Of a DNA stretch of 64,000 bases, positions 35,540 to 43,749 are shown one piece after another; the first letter of the stretch is position 1, and every line of letters starts with the position of its first letter. Source of the stretch: Paenibacillus plantiphilus (GTDB lineage Bacteria > Bacillota > Bacilli > Paenibacillales > Paenibacillaceae); the NCBI RefSeq assembly GCF_927798095.1, contig NZ_CAKMMF010000016.1, positions 1 to 64,000 of the forward strand, written 5' to 3'. Under the pieces are notes generated by a model. That model was not told where the DNA came from. It worked only from the letters and a program-made list of their open reading frames with translations, and searched no databases. The position numbers were made by a program, and so were the translations under genes.

Positions 35540-36163
35540 ATGACAAAAGCTCAAAGCGCCGCTAACCGGCGTTGGATCGGCATTGCTCTCCTGTTCGCAC
35601 TATGCGTAAGCGCCTATGTGCTGTATGATCTATTTTTCAAGGATAAGGGCCTTCCCGTAGTAATGAATTCGCCTTCGTTCTCTCTGCCCGATCTGGAAGG
35701 TAACCTAGTCACACAAGACCAATTCGATGGGAAAGTTCGTCTCATGTCGTTTATTTTCACCCGCTGTCCCGATATATGTCCGGCAACTACTGCTAACATG
35801 GCAAGGCTCCAATCAACTTTGAAGGAGAAAGGCTGGTTCGGCGACAAAGTCAGCTTTGTTTCCGTAAGCTTTGATCCGTTGAATGATACGCCGGACGTGT
35901 TGAATCAATATGCCCAGCGCATGGGCATCGACCGTTCTGGATGGACGTTATTGCGAAGTGATGACGAAGCTCCTGTAATCGATCTGGCCAAAAAATACGG
36001 GTTTTCCATTCAACGGATGGACGATGGCTTATACGCTCATTCCGTCACCTCGCTGCTGCTCATCGATAGCGAGCACCGCGTCCGCAATATATATCGAATG
36101 GGCGAAGAGATGGACAATGAGCAAATTCTAAGTGATATCGGCGCGCTGCTTGCAGAGCAGTAG
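35540..36163 (+). CDS. Sco1/SenC/PrrC-family copper chaperone
   Basis: The 207-residue protein has an N-terminal anchor (WIGIALLFALCVSAYVLYDLFF) and an external thioredoxin-like Sco domain. The copper-binding motif is FTRCPDICPATT near residue 73, with the partner histidine at YAHSVTS near 163 and VSFDPLNDTPDV near 115. Sco proteins deliver copper to the CuA site of cytochrome oxidase. NosZ also has a CuA site. It is transcribed divergently from the nos-type operon. GAGGTGAG precedes the ATG. Confidence 0.93.
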   Translation: MTKAQSAANRRWIGIALLFALCVSAYVLYDLFFKDKGLPVVMNSPSFSLPDLEGNLVTQDQFDGKVRLMSFIFTRCPDICPATTANMARLQSTLKEKGWFGDKVSFVSVSFDPLNDTPDVLNQYAQRMGIDRSGWTLLRSDDEAPVIDLAKKYGFSIQRMDDGLYAHSVTSLLLIDSEHRVRNIYRMGEEMDNEQILSDIGALLAEQ

Positions 36164-36232
36164 CGCCGACGCTTAGTTTCCTGTGGGCAGAATCGCTATG
36201 CTGCGCTCTCTTGCACGTTCCCCTTGACTCAG

Positions 36233-36562
36233 CTACTTCTGAGCAGCCAGCCATGCGGATAATGTCCCGATCTCTTCCGTATCCAATCGATTCTCAAAAC
36301 CAGGCATGCCGCCCTTCCCCTCCCGAATGATTTGGGAGAGCTGCTCCTCGGTTAGGCGACCGCCTACCGTTTGCAAATTCGGCCCTACCCTGCCTTGAAG
36401 CTCGCTTCCATGGCATGATAGGCAGTTTTGTTTATAAACAGGCGGTACAGTAAGCTCGGCCCCGTCAGTCGTGCGCCCCTTGGTGGCTTGGTCATTTCCA
36501 CAGCCAACCAAGCTGCCGATCACGCATAAGAATAAGATCCATCCCAACCATCGATGCTTCAT
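36233..36562 (-). CDS. Lipoprotein c-type cytochrome
   Basis: The 109-residue protein has a lipobox (IGSLVGCGN) and one class I cytochrome c domain: heme-binding CLSCH near residue 53 and the distal methionine in GGMPGFENRL near 85. The ATG at 36562 follows AAGGGGACG; the longer frame has no ribosome site. Small membrane-anchored cytochromes such as this (NosC-like in Gram-positive nos clusters) donate electrons to periplasm-side reductases or oxidases. It is convergent with the Sco gene. Confidence 0.9.
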   Translation of the reverse strand: MKHRWLGWILFLCVIGSLVGCGNDQATKGRTTDGAELTVPPVYKQNCLSCHGSELQGRVGPNLQTVGGRLTEEQLSQIIREGKGGMPGFENRLDTEEIGTLSAWLAAQK

Positions 36563-36964
36563 TTGATATCGTCCCCTTGCCGCAAATTTAAGCGTATCCT
36601 GCTCTACCGCTCCCCTCCTATTTTTGCGCAAACCGTACCGTTTGGACATGACTCCTTAGAGCTATAGCAAGCTGTAATTGTGAGAAAACGTTGACACAAG
36701 CCATTCATTAAGCCGCAAAAATATTGATGCCATAATAGATTAATGCGCTGTATAATTAAAGCCGTCACAAACCAAGATGAGCTGCAACGCCAGATTAGCC
36801 TTAGAAATCAAAGGCCACTGCGACCGGATAAGCACATCAGTCGGAGAAGCCATTGATTGATCAACGGGTATCTTCCGTGCGCTTGCACAATTCCTATGGA
36901 ACAGGCCCAATCGCCCACTCCAATTACTTCTGCATAAGACTACTGATAAGGAAAGGGTTGCGCA

Positions 36965-37273
36965 ATGATGATGTTGGAGCATGAAGAGGATGATGAGGAC
37001 GAGGAAACACTTGTGGTTCAAGTGAACTCTTTTTACAACATCGGGAATATTAGCGCCTCCTACTATACGACTCTCGATGTTGTCAGAACCTTCGTGTCCG
37101 AGTTTCACATATCTGCTTACCCGACCTTTGTCATCGCAGAGGGAAATCCTTTCAGCAATGAGATGGAGGGAATGCTCAGATACGCCCGATTGGTTTCACC
37201 TCATCCCGCAGCCATTACCCGCTTCCTGCAGGACGAAATCTTCAACCACGAGCAGTCGCTGCGCTCACAATAG
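36965..37273 (+). CDS. Hypothetical acidic protein, possible thioredoxin-like fragment
   Basis: The 102-residue ORF has AAGGAAAGGG 8 nt before its ATG. It starts with a very acidic stretch (EHEEDDEDEE), then reads VVRTFVSEFHISAYPTFVIAEGNPF, in which the AYPTFVI phrase resembles the cis-proline strand of a thioredoxin fold. No CxxC is present. The remaining sequence is not recognised. The roughly 300 nt before it, back to the cytochrome gene, hold no other feature I can support. Confidence 0.5.
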   Translation: MMMLEHEEDDEDEETLVVQVNSFYNIGNISASYYTTLDVVRTFVSEFHISAYPTFVIAEGNPFSNEMEGMLRYARLVSPHPAAITRFLQDEIFNHEQSLRSQ

Positions 37274-37290
37274 GATAGGCTGGCTAGGAT

Positions 37291-37345
37291 CGTTGCGCGC
37301 CGCACGCAATTCGCGCGGGGTTCCGCTGAATGACAGCGGGCGGCC
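37291..37345 (-). repeat. Palindromic dispersed repeat, degenerate copy 4
   Basis: The reverse complement reads CCGCTGTCATTCAGC, then CCCCGCGCG and GTGCGGCGCG. The order and spacing match the copies at 31051, 39571 and 51892, but many bases differ. It lies in the convergent gap between the hypothetical gene and the ABC-F gene. Confidence 0.4.
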
Positions 37346-37395
37346 ACAGGCTATGCTCTAAGCCCCATCTCTTAACTTCGGGGGCAGCCAGCATT

Positions 37396-37445
37396 AAAAA
37401 TGACGGTCCAAAACATGCATACAAGCATGTCTGGACCGTCATTTG
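37396..37445 (-). terminator. Bidirectional terminator of the ABC-F gene
   Basis: A perfect 11-bp stem ATGACGGTCCA / TGGACCGTCAT has an inner ACATGC/GCATGT stem. On the minus strand it is followed by five T, and on the plus strand by TTTG. It ends 7 nt from the ABC-F stop codon. Confidence 0.85.
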
Positions 37446-37451
37446 TCTTAT

Positions 37452-39188
37452 CTATTTTTTCAGACCTCTCAATTCCGCCAGCAGCTGCCGGTACCTCTTA
37501 TCCAGCTCTTCAATGTCGTCATCCGCCTTGCGTATGGATAAGCGGGAAACAACCTCTGCAAGCTCATATTCCAGCACCAGCCGCTTGCTCGCAAGCTCAT
37601 GATTGGAGGCGACATGGGCTCTACTATCCCCTTTGCCCGCAGAGGCGGAGGACATATCCCGCCTGCCCTCGAAGGCCCCCGCCTCTGTCCACAGCCAGCG
37701 TCCCTGTTCAAGCTGCAAAATATGCGTAGCGACCGTTCTGATCAGCCTTCGATCATGCGAGGCAAATACAATCGTGCCAGGATATGCGTTCAATGCCTCT
37801 TCCAGCCGTTCCCGGGCAAAAACATCCAAATAATTCGTTGGCTCATCCAGCAGCAACGTATTATAAGATCCAAGAAACAGCATCGCAAGCGCTGCTTTAA
37901 CCCGTTCGCCGCCGCTAATATCTGCGACTCGCTTAAGGGCATCCTCACCCTTGAACAAGGTTCTCGCCAGAACCGTTCGGATGTGGGACAGCTCATAGTT
38001 CGAAGCAGCCCGCACATTGTCCAGCACAGAACGCGAATCATCGAAGAGCTGCAGATCCTGTCGGAAATAGCCTGCTCTGCAGCTTGGCGATTTCGCAACT
38101 CCGGCTGCCCCCTCCATCATCATTCTGAGCAGAGTCGTCTTGCCGGAGCCATTGGCTCCGACAATTGCCACCCTCATGCCTGGTTTAATCCCGATACGAA
38201 TATCATGGAACAGCCTTCGCTCCCCGCAGGCAGCACTCACAGCTTCGAGCCTTATAATATGCTTGCTTCGACAGGGCTCATGCGCATGGGCATCGAATAG
38301 CGGAATCTCAGCCTTGCGCGGCTTCTCCTTCACCTCCAGCCTGTCGATGCGCTTCTGAATCGACTGCCCGAACTTGTCGAGCTTGGCCTGCTTCGTGCCA
38401 CGGGCATCCTGTCCCCATTTGGCCTCCATCGGACTCATATGCTCGGGATTCAGCTTTCTCGATCTGGCGTTCTGCTTAAGCTCGAAGAGCGACTGCTGAA
38501 GTCTTGCTTTCTCTGCCGCATATTGCTCATATTCGAATTGCCTTCTGGCAATCTCAGCCGCCTTCTGCTCCTGATAGTCCTTGTAGCCTCCCTGATAGAC
38601 CGTAAGCTTCCCTTCATCAATCTCCAGAATGGAGGTGCATACCGCGTCCAGCAGATCCCGATCATGGGAAACGAAAACAACCGCTCCATTATAAGCTTTG
38701 AATGCCTGCTGGAGCCGGATAATGCCTACCTGGTCAAGATGGCTGGTCGGCTCATCTGCAATAATCAGCTCAGCCCCGCTCCCGAATAATGCGGCAATTC
38801 GCCCTCGTGTAATCTCTCCTCCGCTGCTGGTAGCCAGCTCCTTACTGCCAAGCGGCTCATTGGCCCGCCACCGTTTATCCATCTCAAGCTCGCTTTGCGC
38901 GGTCATAGCTGCTTCATCCGAATTCAATCCGATGACTGCAGCATCGCCGCGTCCGCCAGTCAATTGCAGCATCTCTGTAAAGGAGCCCCGACGATTCACA
39001 CTGCCACGGTCAGGCTCCAGCCTTCCGGCTAGCACTGCCAGAAGCGTTGATTTGCCCGCTCCGTTCGCTCCTACAATGCCGACCCGGTCTCCCGCGCCTA
39101 CCTGCCACCGTTCGGTCTGCTCGAACAGCAGCCGATCTCCGATATATACTTGCAATCCTTCTGCGATCATGCAGGGTATCATCATCAT
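37452..39188 (-). CDS. ABC-F family ATPase, putative ribosome-protection protein
   Basis: The 578-residue soluble protein has two ATPase domains and no membrane helix. Domain 1 has GANGAGKSTL near residue 42, TSSGGEITRGRIA and IIADEPTSHLD. A helical, basic interdomain linker follows (about 200-290; QNARSRKLNPEHMSPMEAKWG). Domain 2 has GANGSGKTTL near 345, ISGGERVKAALAM and LLLDEPTNYLD. A charged C-terminal coil follows. This layout suits antibiotic-resistance ABC-F proteins (Vga/VmlR-like), though housekeeping ABC-F factors cannot be excluded. The ATG at 39188 has GGAGG 7 nt upstream. A TTG at 39194 is too close. A candidate attenuator lies upstream. Confidence 0.88.
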   Translation of the reverse strand: MMMIPCMIAEGLQVYIGDRLLFEQTERWQVGAGDRVGIVGANGAGKSTLLAVLAGRLEPDRGSVNRRGSFTEMLQLTGGRGDAAVIGLNSDEAAMTAQSELEMDKRWRANEPLGSKELATSSGGEITRGRIAALFGSGAELIIADEPTSHLDQVGIIRLQQAFKAYNGAVVFVSHDRDLLDAVCTSILEIDEGKLTVYQGGYKDYQEQKAAEIARRQFEYEQYAAEKARLQQSLFELKQNARSRKLNPEHMSPMEAKWGQDARGTKQAKLDKFGQSIQKRIDRLEVKEKPRKAEIPLFDAHAHEPCRSKHIIRLEAVSAACGERRLFHDIRIGIKPGMRVAIVGANGSGKTTLLRMMMEGAAGVAKSPSCRAGYFRQDLQLFDDSRSVLDNVRAASNYELSHIRTVLARTLFKGEDALKRVADISGGERVKAALAMLFLGSYNTLLLDEPTNYLDVFARERLEEALNAYPGTIVFASHDRRLIRTVATHILQLEQGRWLWTEAGAFEGRRDMSSASAGKGDSRAHVASNHELASKRLVLEYELAEVVSRLSIRKADDDIEELDKRYRQLLAELRGLKK

Positions 39189-39248
39189 TGCCAAGCCTCC
39201 TCAGTTCGAAGTAAAGAATCGATCTGAAGAAGACTACGAGTCCAGCAC

Positions 39249-39330
39249 AAAAAAGAGGGCCAAGTGTCCACCGATCCAATAGGAAGAACTCGTAATCTCA
39301 CTCCAGAAACATTGCAGAAGAAACTTGACC
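39249..39330 (-). promoter_or_regulatory. Candidate attenuator upstream of the ABC-F gene
   Basis: On the minus strand GGTCAAGT (39323-39330) can pair with ACTTGGCC (39258-39265), directly followed by CTC and six T, giving a terminator-like structure with a long loop about 60 nt before the start codon. Resistance ABC-F genes are often controlled by leader attenuation. The long loop makes this tentative. The rest of 39331-39570 shows nothing I can support. Confidence 0.35.
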
Positions 39331-39570
39331 ATCCTATATTCAATCCTTAGAATGGCGTCACAATCTGCTGCGAAATAACCGCTATCTGCGCGTTATTCAT
39401 CGTTTCGTTAGGGGTAAGATTAGTTCTCCATATTCCTCGGACACCTGTCCCTCTCTATACGTTGATCTTATGCAGTCATTCGTATGACTGTACCTAGTAG
39501 TATACGGTCATTCCAATTTATTGGCAAGAGCTGTGCACAGTGCGAAAAAAGTCCAGTACCCGCATGTGGT

Positions 39571-39630
39571 GGTACACCGACCGCCGTCATGCAGCAAAAC
39601 ACCGCGCGCCGAGAGTTGCGCGCGCGGTAC
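39571..39630 (+). repeat. Palindromic dispersed repeat, copy 2
   Basis: CACCGACCGCCGTCATGCAG followed by CAAAACACCGCGCGC-cgagagtt-GCGCGCGCGGTAC. It is nearly identical to copy 3 at 51892. It lies just beyond the 3' end of the PatB gene, where it may act as a 3' hairpin. Confidence 0.65.
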
Positions 39631-39647
39631 GAAAGTGCAGCGCAGCC

Positions 39648-40823
39648 TTATGTTGCGGCATTGGCAGCGCGGCAGAATCGTTCCAGCGCCTCCTGCACAA
39701 TCGAGCGCGGGCAGGCAAGATTGACACGCAGATACCCTTGACCATTCGTGCCGAATACGGAGCCTTCGCTGAAGGCGACCTTGGCCTTATTGAACATCAG
39801 GTCCTTCAAGCCCGCAATATCAAGTCCTAAGCCGCGACAGTCGATCCACAGCAAATACGTTCCGTCTGGGCGCATCGGCTTAACCTGAGGCAGATGCTCG
39901 TTCAAATATTCGATTGCATAGTCAACATTGCCCTTTATGTAGACGAGCATCTCATCGAGCCATTCCCCGCCTTCGTTATATGCGGCGGTCACAGCATCGA
40001 TATTGAAATAGTGCATCATATGCAAGCTCAGCGCCTTAAGCCGGTAATCGAATTTCCGTTTCAGCTCTGCATTCGAAATCGCAACGAACGACGACTGCAA
40101 GCCCGGCAGATTGAACGTTTTCGTCGGGGCGAGTGTCGTCAGCGTCAGATCGGAAATTTGCTCTGACAGCGATGCGAAGGGAATATGCTTATGCCCGGCA
40201 AGCACGACGTCGCAGTGAATTTCATCTGATACGACGATGACGCCGTATTTCAGGCATAGCTCGCCAAGCCGCTCCAGCTCCTCCCGCTCCCAGACACGTC
40301 CGCCCGGATTATGCGGGCTGCACAGCAGCATCAGCTTCGCCCCGCCCTGCATCAATTGCTCCAAATTATCATAATCCATCTCGTAGCGTCCATTGTTTAT
40401 GACGAGTGGACTTATGGCGGTTTCACGGCCATTCATCCGAATGACATCATAGAACGGGTAATAGACCGGCGATTGCAGAATGACTTGTCCATTCGGTTCG
40501 CTGAACAACTCAACGGCAAGGCTAAGCGCCGGTACAATTCCCGGTGTATCGGTCAGCCACTTCGGGTCGATGGCCCAGCCATGTCTTCTCGCAAACCAGC
40601 CCGTGATCGCGTTCACATAGCCCTCCGTGCGGATTGTGTAGCCGTAGCTGCCTTGCGATGCTCTCGCTACAAGCGCCTCCTTGATCGCAGGCGGACTTTC
40701 AAAATCCATATCAGCCACCCACAGCGGCAATATATCCTCGCTGCCAAACAACCGCTCCGACTGATCCCATTTGTATGAATGCGTATTTCTCCGATCCAAA
40801 ATGCGGTTAAAATCGTATGCCAC
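39648..40823 (-). CDS. patB: PatB/MalY-family PLP C-S lyase (cystathionine beta-lyase)
   Basis: The 391-residue fold type I PLP enzyme has the N-terminal signature LPLWVADMDF near residue 33, QSPVYYPFYDVIR near 118, CSPHNPGGRVW near 168, SDEIHCDVV near 200 and the PLP-lysine segment TTLAPTKTFNLPGLQ near 228-240. These enzymes cleave cystathionine or other cysteine S-conjugates to thiol, pyruvate and ammonia. Some MalY members also act as regulators. It is monocistronic. It adds another sulfur-metabolism gene to this window, though it carries no copy of the leader element. Confidence 0.9.
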   Translation of the reverse strand: MAYDFNRILDRRNTHSYKWDQSERLFGSEDILPLWVADMDFESPPAIKEALVARASQGSYGYTIRTEGYVNAITGWFARRHGWAIDPKWLTDTPGIVPALSLAVELFSEPNGQVILQSPVYYPFYDVIRMNGRETAISPLVINNGRYEMDYDNLEQLMQGGAKLMLLCSPHNPGGRVWEREELERLGELCLKYGVIVVSDEIHCDVVLAGHKHIPFASLSEQISDLTLTTLAPTKTFNLPGLQSSFVAISNAELKRKFDYRLKALSLHMMHYFNIDAVTAAYNEGGEWLDEMLVYIKGNVDYAIEYLNEHLPQVKPMRPDGTYLLWIDCRGLGLDIAGLKDLMFNKAKVAFSEGSVFGTNGQGYLRVNLACPRSIVQEALERFCRAANAAT

Positions 40824-40913
40824 TCCAAAGTCACTCCATCCTGTGCGATCTGTATTTACATTACTGTTGCCGAATATTGCTCATACAACCCTATTTTATA
40901 CCATCCCAAGCAG

Positions 40914-40960
40914 AAAAACGAGGCTGTCCCGGCAGTAGATTGCTTCTACAGGGACAGCCT
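40914..40960 (-). terminator. Rho-independent terminator of the helix-hairpin-helix gene
   Basis: A perfect 10-bp stem AGGCTGTCCC / GGGACAGCCT, with an inner GTAGA/TCTAC pairing, is followed on the minus strand by CG and five T. It ends transcription coming from 41097 and separates it from the PatB gene. Confidence 0.8.
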
Positions 40961-41029
40961 AAGAGCCCTCGGCCTCCCACAATTGTGAGAAACCAAGGGC
41001 TAATCCGGCTTATTAGCAGCGCTCTGTTG

Positions 41030-41166
41030 ACGGCGTTCGCCCGTCCGCAAACGATTGGCCCTTGGCCTGCCAGCTCGCGGAGCATGATGGCGTGTGCTAG
41101 TCGTTCGTATTCTTCGCCCCGTCCGCGAACGAGAGCCCTTGGCCTTCTAGCTCGCGGCGAATGATA
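41030..41166 (-). repeat. Tandem duplication of the 3' end of the helix-hairpin-helix gene
   Basis: About 60 nt (41098-41166, encoding RRELEGQGLSFADGAKN) is repeated with roughly 80% similarity at 41030-41092 just beyond the stop codon, where it would encode LRELAGQGPIVCGRANA. The second copy is outside the gene and decaying. It shows an old unequal duplication. Confidence 0.6.
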
Positions 41167-41333
41167 CCCAGCGCTTTGGGGCCAACGCCATGCAGCTTCA
41201 GCAGCTCCGCCTCGCTGACCTTCGCAAACTGCTGGAGCCTCGAATATCCGGCCCCGATGAACGCCCGTGTTGCCGGCTTGCCTATCCCTGCTGGAAAATC
41301 GTGCTCCGGTAATGCTTCATTCTTGTTCGCCAT
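41097..41333 (-). CDS. Small helix-hairpin-helix DNA-binding-type protein
   Basis: The 78-residue protein has a helix-hairpin-helix segment (AFIGAGYSRLQQFAKVSEAELLKLHGVGPKALGIIRREL) similar to the C-terminal domain of RNA polymerase alpha and to small stand-alone HhH proteins common in Bacillales. It probably binds DNA non-specifically. ATG 41333 is 8 nt from GGAGGGTG, so it is preferred over the preceding GTG at 41336. It is encoded just downstream of the nucleoside phosphorylase gene (27 nt). Confidence 0.8.
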   Translation of the reverse strand: MANKNEALPEHDFPAGIGKPATRAFIGAGYSRLQQFAKVSEAELLKLHGVGPKALGIIRRELEGQGLSFADGAKNTND

Positions 41334-41360
41334 CACTTTTTCACCCTCCTGTCCAGTTCT

Positions 41361-42128
41361 CTATAAAAGAATACACGATTCCGCAGACAGCCAAAACAGC
41401 TTTTCCCGTACAGAGGCTTGCTGCGTCCAATTTCTTGAATCCCATTCCTCAGCGCTTATATTATCGCCAGCATATAGAAGCTGCGCAAACAGGACCTCTC
41501 TAAATTCCGCCGCAGCAAAAAAAGCGGAGCATTCCATCTCTACAGTGGTGCATCCCTCTGCTCGGCGCAGCTCGATTTTGCCCGGGGTAGATCTGTAGAA
41601 AGCGTCGGTTGTCCATGTTTTGGACAGCATATATTTAATTTGATGAGCGTTCAGCACACGCTCAATTGCTTCGACCCCTGCGATGCTTGCGGCAGCCTCT
41701 CTGCCTGGCGGCAGGTAATGATAGGAAGTCCCTTCATCTCTGACTGCTGTCGTCGGTATAATGATGCGCCCCACTTCGATGCTCCCATCAAGCACACCTG
41801 CGCCTCCGCAAGCGATAAACTTCCTTCCCCCTAATGCGATCACTTCCTCCAGAAGTGCTACTGCGCTCGGGGCGCCCAATGTCGGATGAAAGAGCGCTAC
41901 CCGCTGACCGTTGAACTCGAATTCGTAGACCGGATCCCTCCCCGTTTCCGAGCTAAGCTCTGCCAGTACACGCAGCTTCCCCTGATCCTTCAAACTATCG
42001 ATTACATCTTTAAAGAAACAAACGACACAATGCTCGGGCATATCTATTGCTTCGATATTGTCAGTCGGATTGTTATTCGCTCTTGCTGCGGGGTCAAATT
42101 CCAGTATCGGGTATAGATTGCGAAGCAT
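41361..42128 (-). CDS. Nucleoside phosphorylase-family protein
   Basis: The 255-residue cytosolic protein has the PNP_UDP_1 fold: FHPTLGAPSAVALLEEVIALGGRKF near residue 80 (phosphate/ribose loop), CGGAGVLDGSIEVGRIIIPTTAVRDEG, and the late motif TTVEMECSAFFAAAEF, in which the Met-Glu pair contacts ribose. It likely cleaves a purine or uridine nucleoside with phosphate. The base specificity cannot be told. The ATG at 42128 follows GAGGTGGAAGG. It is transcribed divergently from the germination operon. Confidence 0.85.
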   Translation of the reverse strand: MLRNLYPILEFDPAARANNNPTDNIEAIDMPEHCVVCFFKDVIDSLKDQGKLRVLAELSSETGRDPVYEFEFNGQRVALFHPTLGAPSAVALLEEVIALGGRKFIACGGAGVLDGSIEVGRIIIPTTAVRDEGTSYHYLPPGREAAASIAGVEAIERVLNAHQIKYMLSKTWTTDAFYRSTPGKIELRRAEGCTTVEMECSAFFAAAEFREVLFAQLLYAGDNISAEEWDSRNWTQQASVREKLFWLSAESCILL

Positions 42129-42320
42129 CCTTCCACCTCTTTCCATTCGCTGTTATTACCTAAATTAAATGATTGATATGGGAAAATCAAGAAAAATATA
42201 TGGAATTGATGTACATATCACGATAACCAACATCATCTGACAGAAGCCCGGCGGAATCTCTGCGCATGAATATTTCTCACCCCAATCGATAAAGATACTA
42301 CCAAAAAAGGAAATCCCAAC

Positions 42321-43718
42321 ATGGAACTGACAGCATGGTTGAACGATCGGCTTCAAGGACGCCGAGACGTCGTCTCCCAATCAATCGAACAAGGAACATT
42401 CATCTGCACCGTCTTTTATTTGACCGGCGGCATCGATCTGGAGATGCTGCAGACCCATGTGCTGAAGCCACTGCTGCAGCCGTATCCCGGGCAGGATGAG
42501 GAGCGTCTATCCGATATATTGGACCACCGGTCCTTTTTCCCGACGACCTATTCGCTTACACAATCTCCTGAGGCGGCCTTGGACGGGCTGTTGAACGGGC
42601 AGGCGCTGCTGTGCATATCAGGCCAGAGCAAGGGCGTTCTCTTTCCTTTTCAGAAGAAATCACAACGAGCGGTCACCATATCCGAGAACGAGAAAACGAT
42701 CCGCGGACCGAAGGAATCGTTCGTGGAGAATATTTGGACGAACCTGTCGCTCATCCGCCAGCGCATGAAAAGCGAGAAGCTTCAAGTGGAGGAATTTACG
42801 ATAGGCAGCGAATCCCGCACGCTTGTGCTGATGTTATATATGGCTGGACGGTGCAGTCCCGACCTGATCTGCACGATCAAAGAAAAGCTGCAAGCAATCC
42901 AGACAGAACGGGTAATAGGCAGCAGCTTTCTGGAGGAAGCGCTTGATGACCGATTGTCATCCCCGTTCCCTAAGATGCTGAATACCGAAAGGCCCGACGT
43001 TGTCGCTTCCGCCTTGTTCGAGGGACGGGTCTCTTTGCTGACGGACGGCACACCTAGCAATCTGATTGCTCCGGCAACGCTGCTGTCATTCATGCAGTCT
43101 GCAGAGGATTATTACCAACGGTATTTTTTCAGCAGCTGGGTGCGTATTCTTCGCTATCTGTTTTTCGCGGTCAGCTTGATTCTGCCTTCCGCTTATGTCG
43201 CCATTACGACATTTCACCCGGAGATGCTGCCCTATAATTTGCTGATTTCTATTGCGTCCAGCCGGGACATCGTTCCTTTCCCCGCTATTGTAGAGGCCTA
43301 TATTATGGAGGTCGCGTTCGAGCTTATGCGGGAGGCCGGCCAGCGCATTCCAACGGTGATCGGTCAGACGATCTCCATAGTCGGAGCCATCGTGATCGGG
43401 GATGCCGCGGTGCAGGCAGGAATCGTGAGCGCTCCGATGCTTATTATCGTTGCGCTCACGGGCATTTCCTCCTTTGTCGTTCCGCATTTCTCCCTTACAC
43501 TAACAGTCCGATTCCTGCGGTTTGTCTTACTGTGCATCTCTGCCATGTTTGGTCTGCTCGGCTTGCTGATCGGCATCATCTTGCTCGCTATCCATCTGGT
43601 GTCTCTTGACTCCTTCGGCACGCCGTACTTATCGCCATTCGTCCCTTTCAAACCGAAGCTTATGAGGGATGCTGCAGGCCGCTTTCCCTGGACCCGCTGG
43701 ATGAGAAGAAGCGAATAA
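42321..43718 (+). CDS. Spore germination receptor A subunit (GerA/GerKA family)
   Basis: The 465-residue inner-membrane receptor subunit of dormant spores has an N-terminal soluble region (about 1-265, with NLSLIRQRMKSEKLQVEEFTIG) and five or so membrane helices (LRYLFFAVSLILPSAYVAITTFH, MLIIVALTGISSFVVP, LLCISAMFGLLGLLIGIILLAIHLVS), ending FVPFKPKLMRDAAGRFPW as usual. It senses germinants with the C and B subunits. AAGGAAA lies 9 nt before the ATG. A GATACTA 10 nt upstream of the ribosome site resembles a sigma-G -10 box, but no matching -35 at proper spacing was found. Confidence 0.93.
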   Translation: MELTAWLNDRLQGRRDVVSQSIEQGTFICTVFYLTGGIDLEMLQTHVLKPLLQPYPGQDEERLSDILDHRSFFPTTYSLTQSPEAALDGLLNGQALLCISGQSKGVLFPFQKKSQRAVTISENEKTIRGPKESFVENIWTNLSLIRQRMKSEKLQVEEFTIGSESRTLVLMLYMAGRCSPDLICTIKEKLQAIQTERVIGSSFLEEALDDRLSSPFPKMLNTERPDVVASALFEGRVSLLTDGTPSNLIAPATLLSFMQSAEDYYQRYFFSSWVRILRYLFFAVSLILPSAYVAITTFHPEMLPYNLLISIASSRDIVPFPAIVEAYIMEVAFELMREAGQRIPTVIGQTISIVGAIVIGDAAVQAGIVSAPMLIIVALTGISSFVVPHFSLTLTVRFLRFVLLCISAMFGLLGLLIGIILLAIHLVSLDSFGTPYLSPFVPFKPKLMRDAAGRFPWTRWMRRSE

Positions 43719-43749
43719 CGGATTCACCAAGAAAGAAGGTACAGATAAG

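Noticed and set aside
42280-42320. Sigma-G promoter for the germination operon
   Set aside because: A GATACTA resembles the -10 element, but the TGAATA upstream is 21 nt away, too far for a sigma-G promoter.
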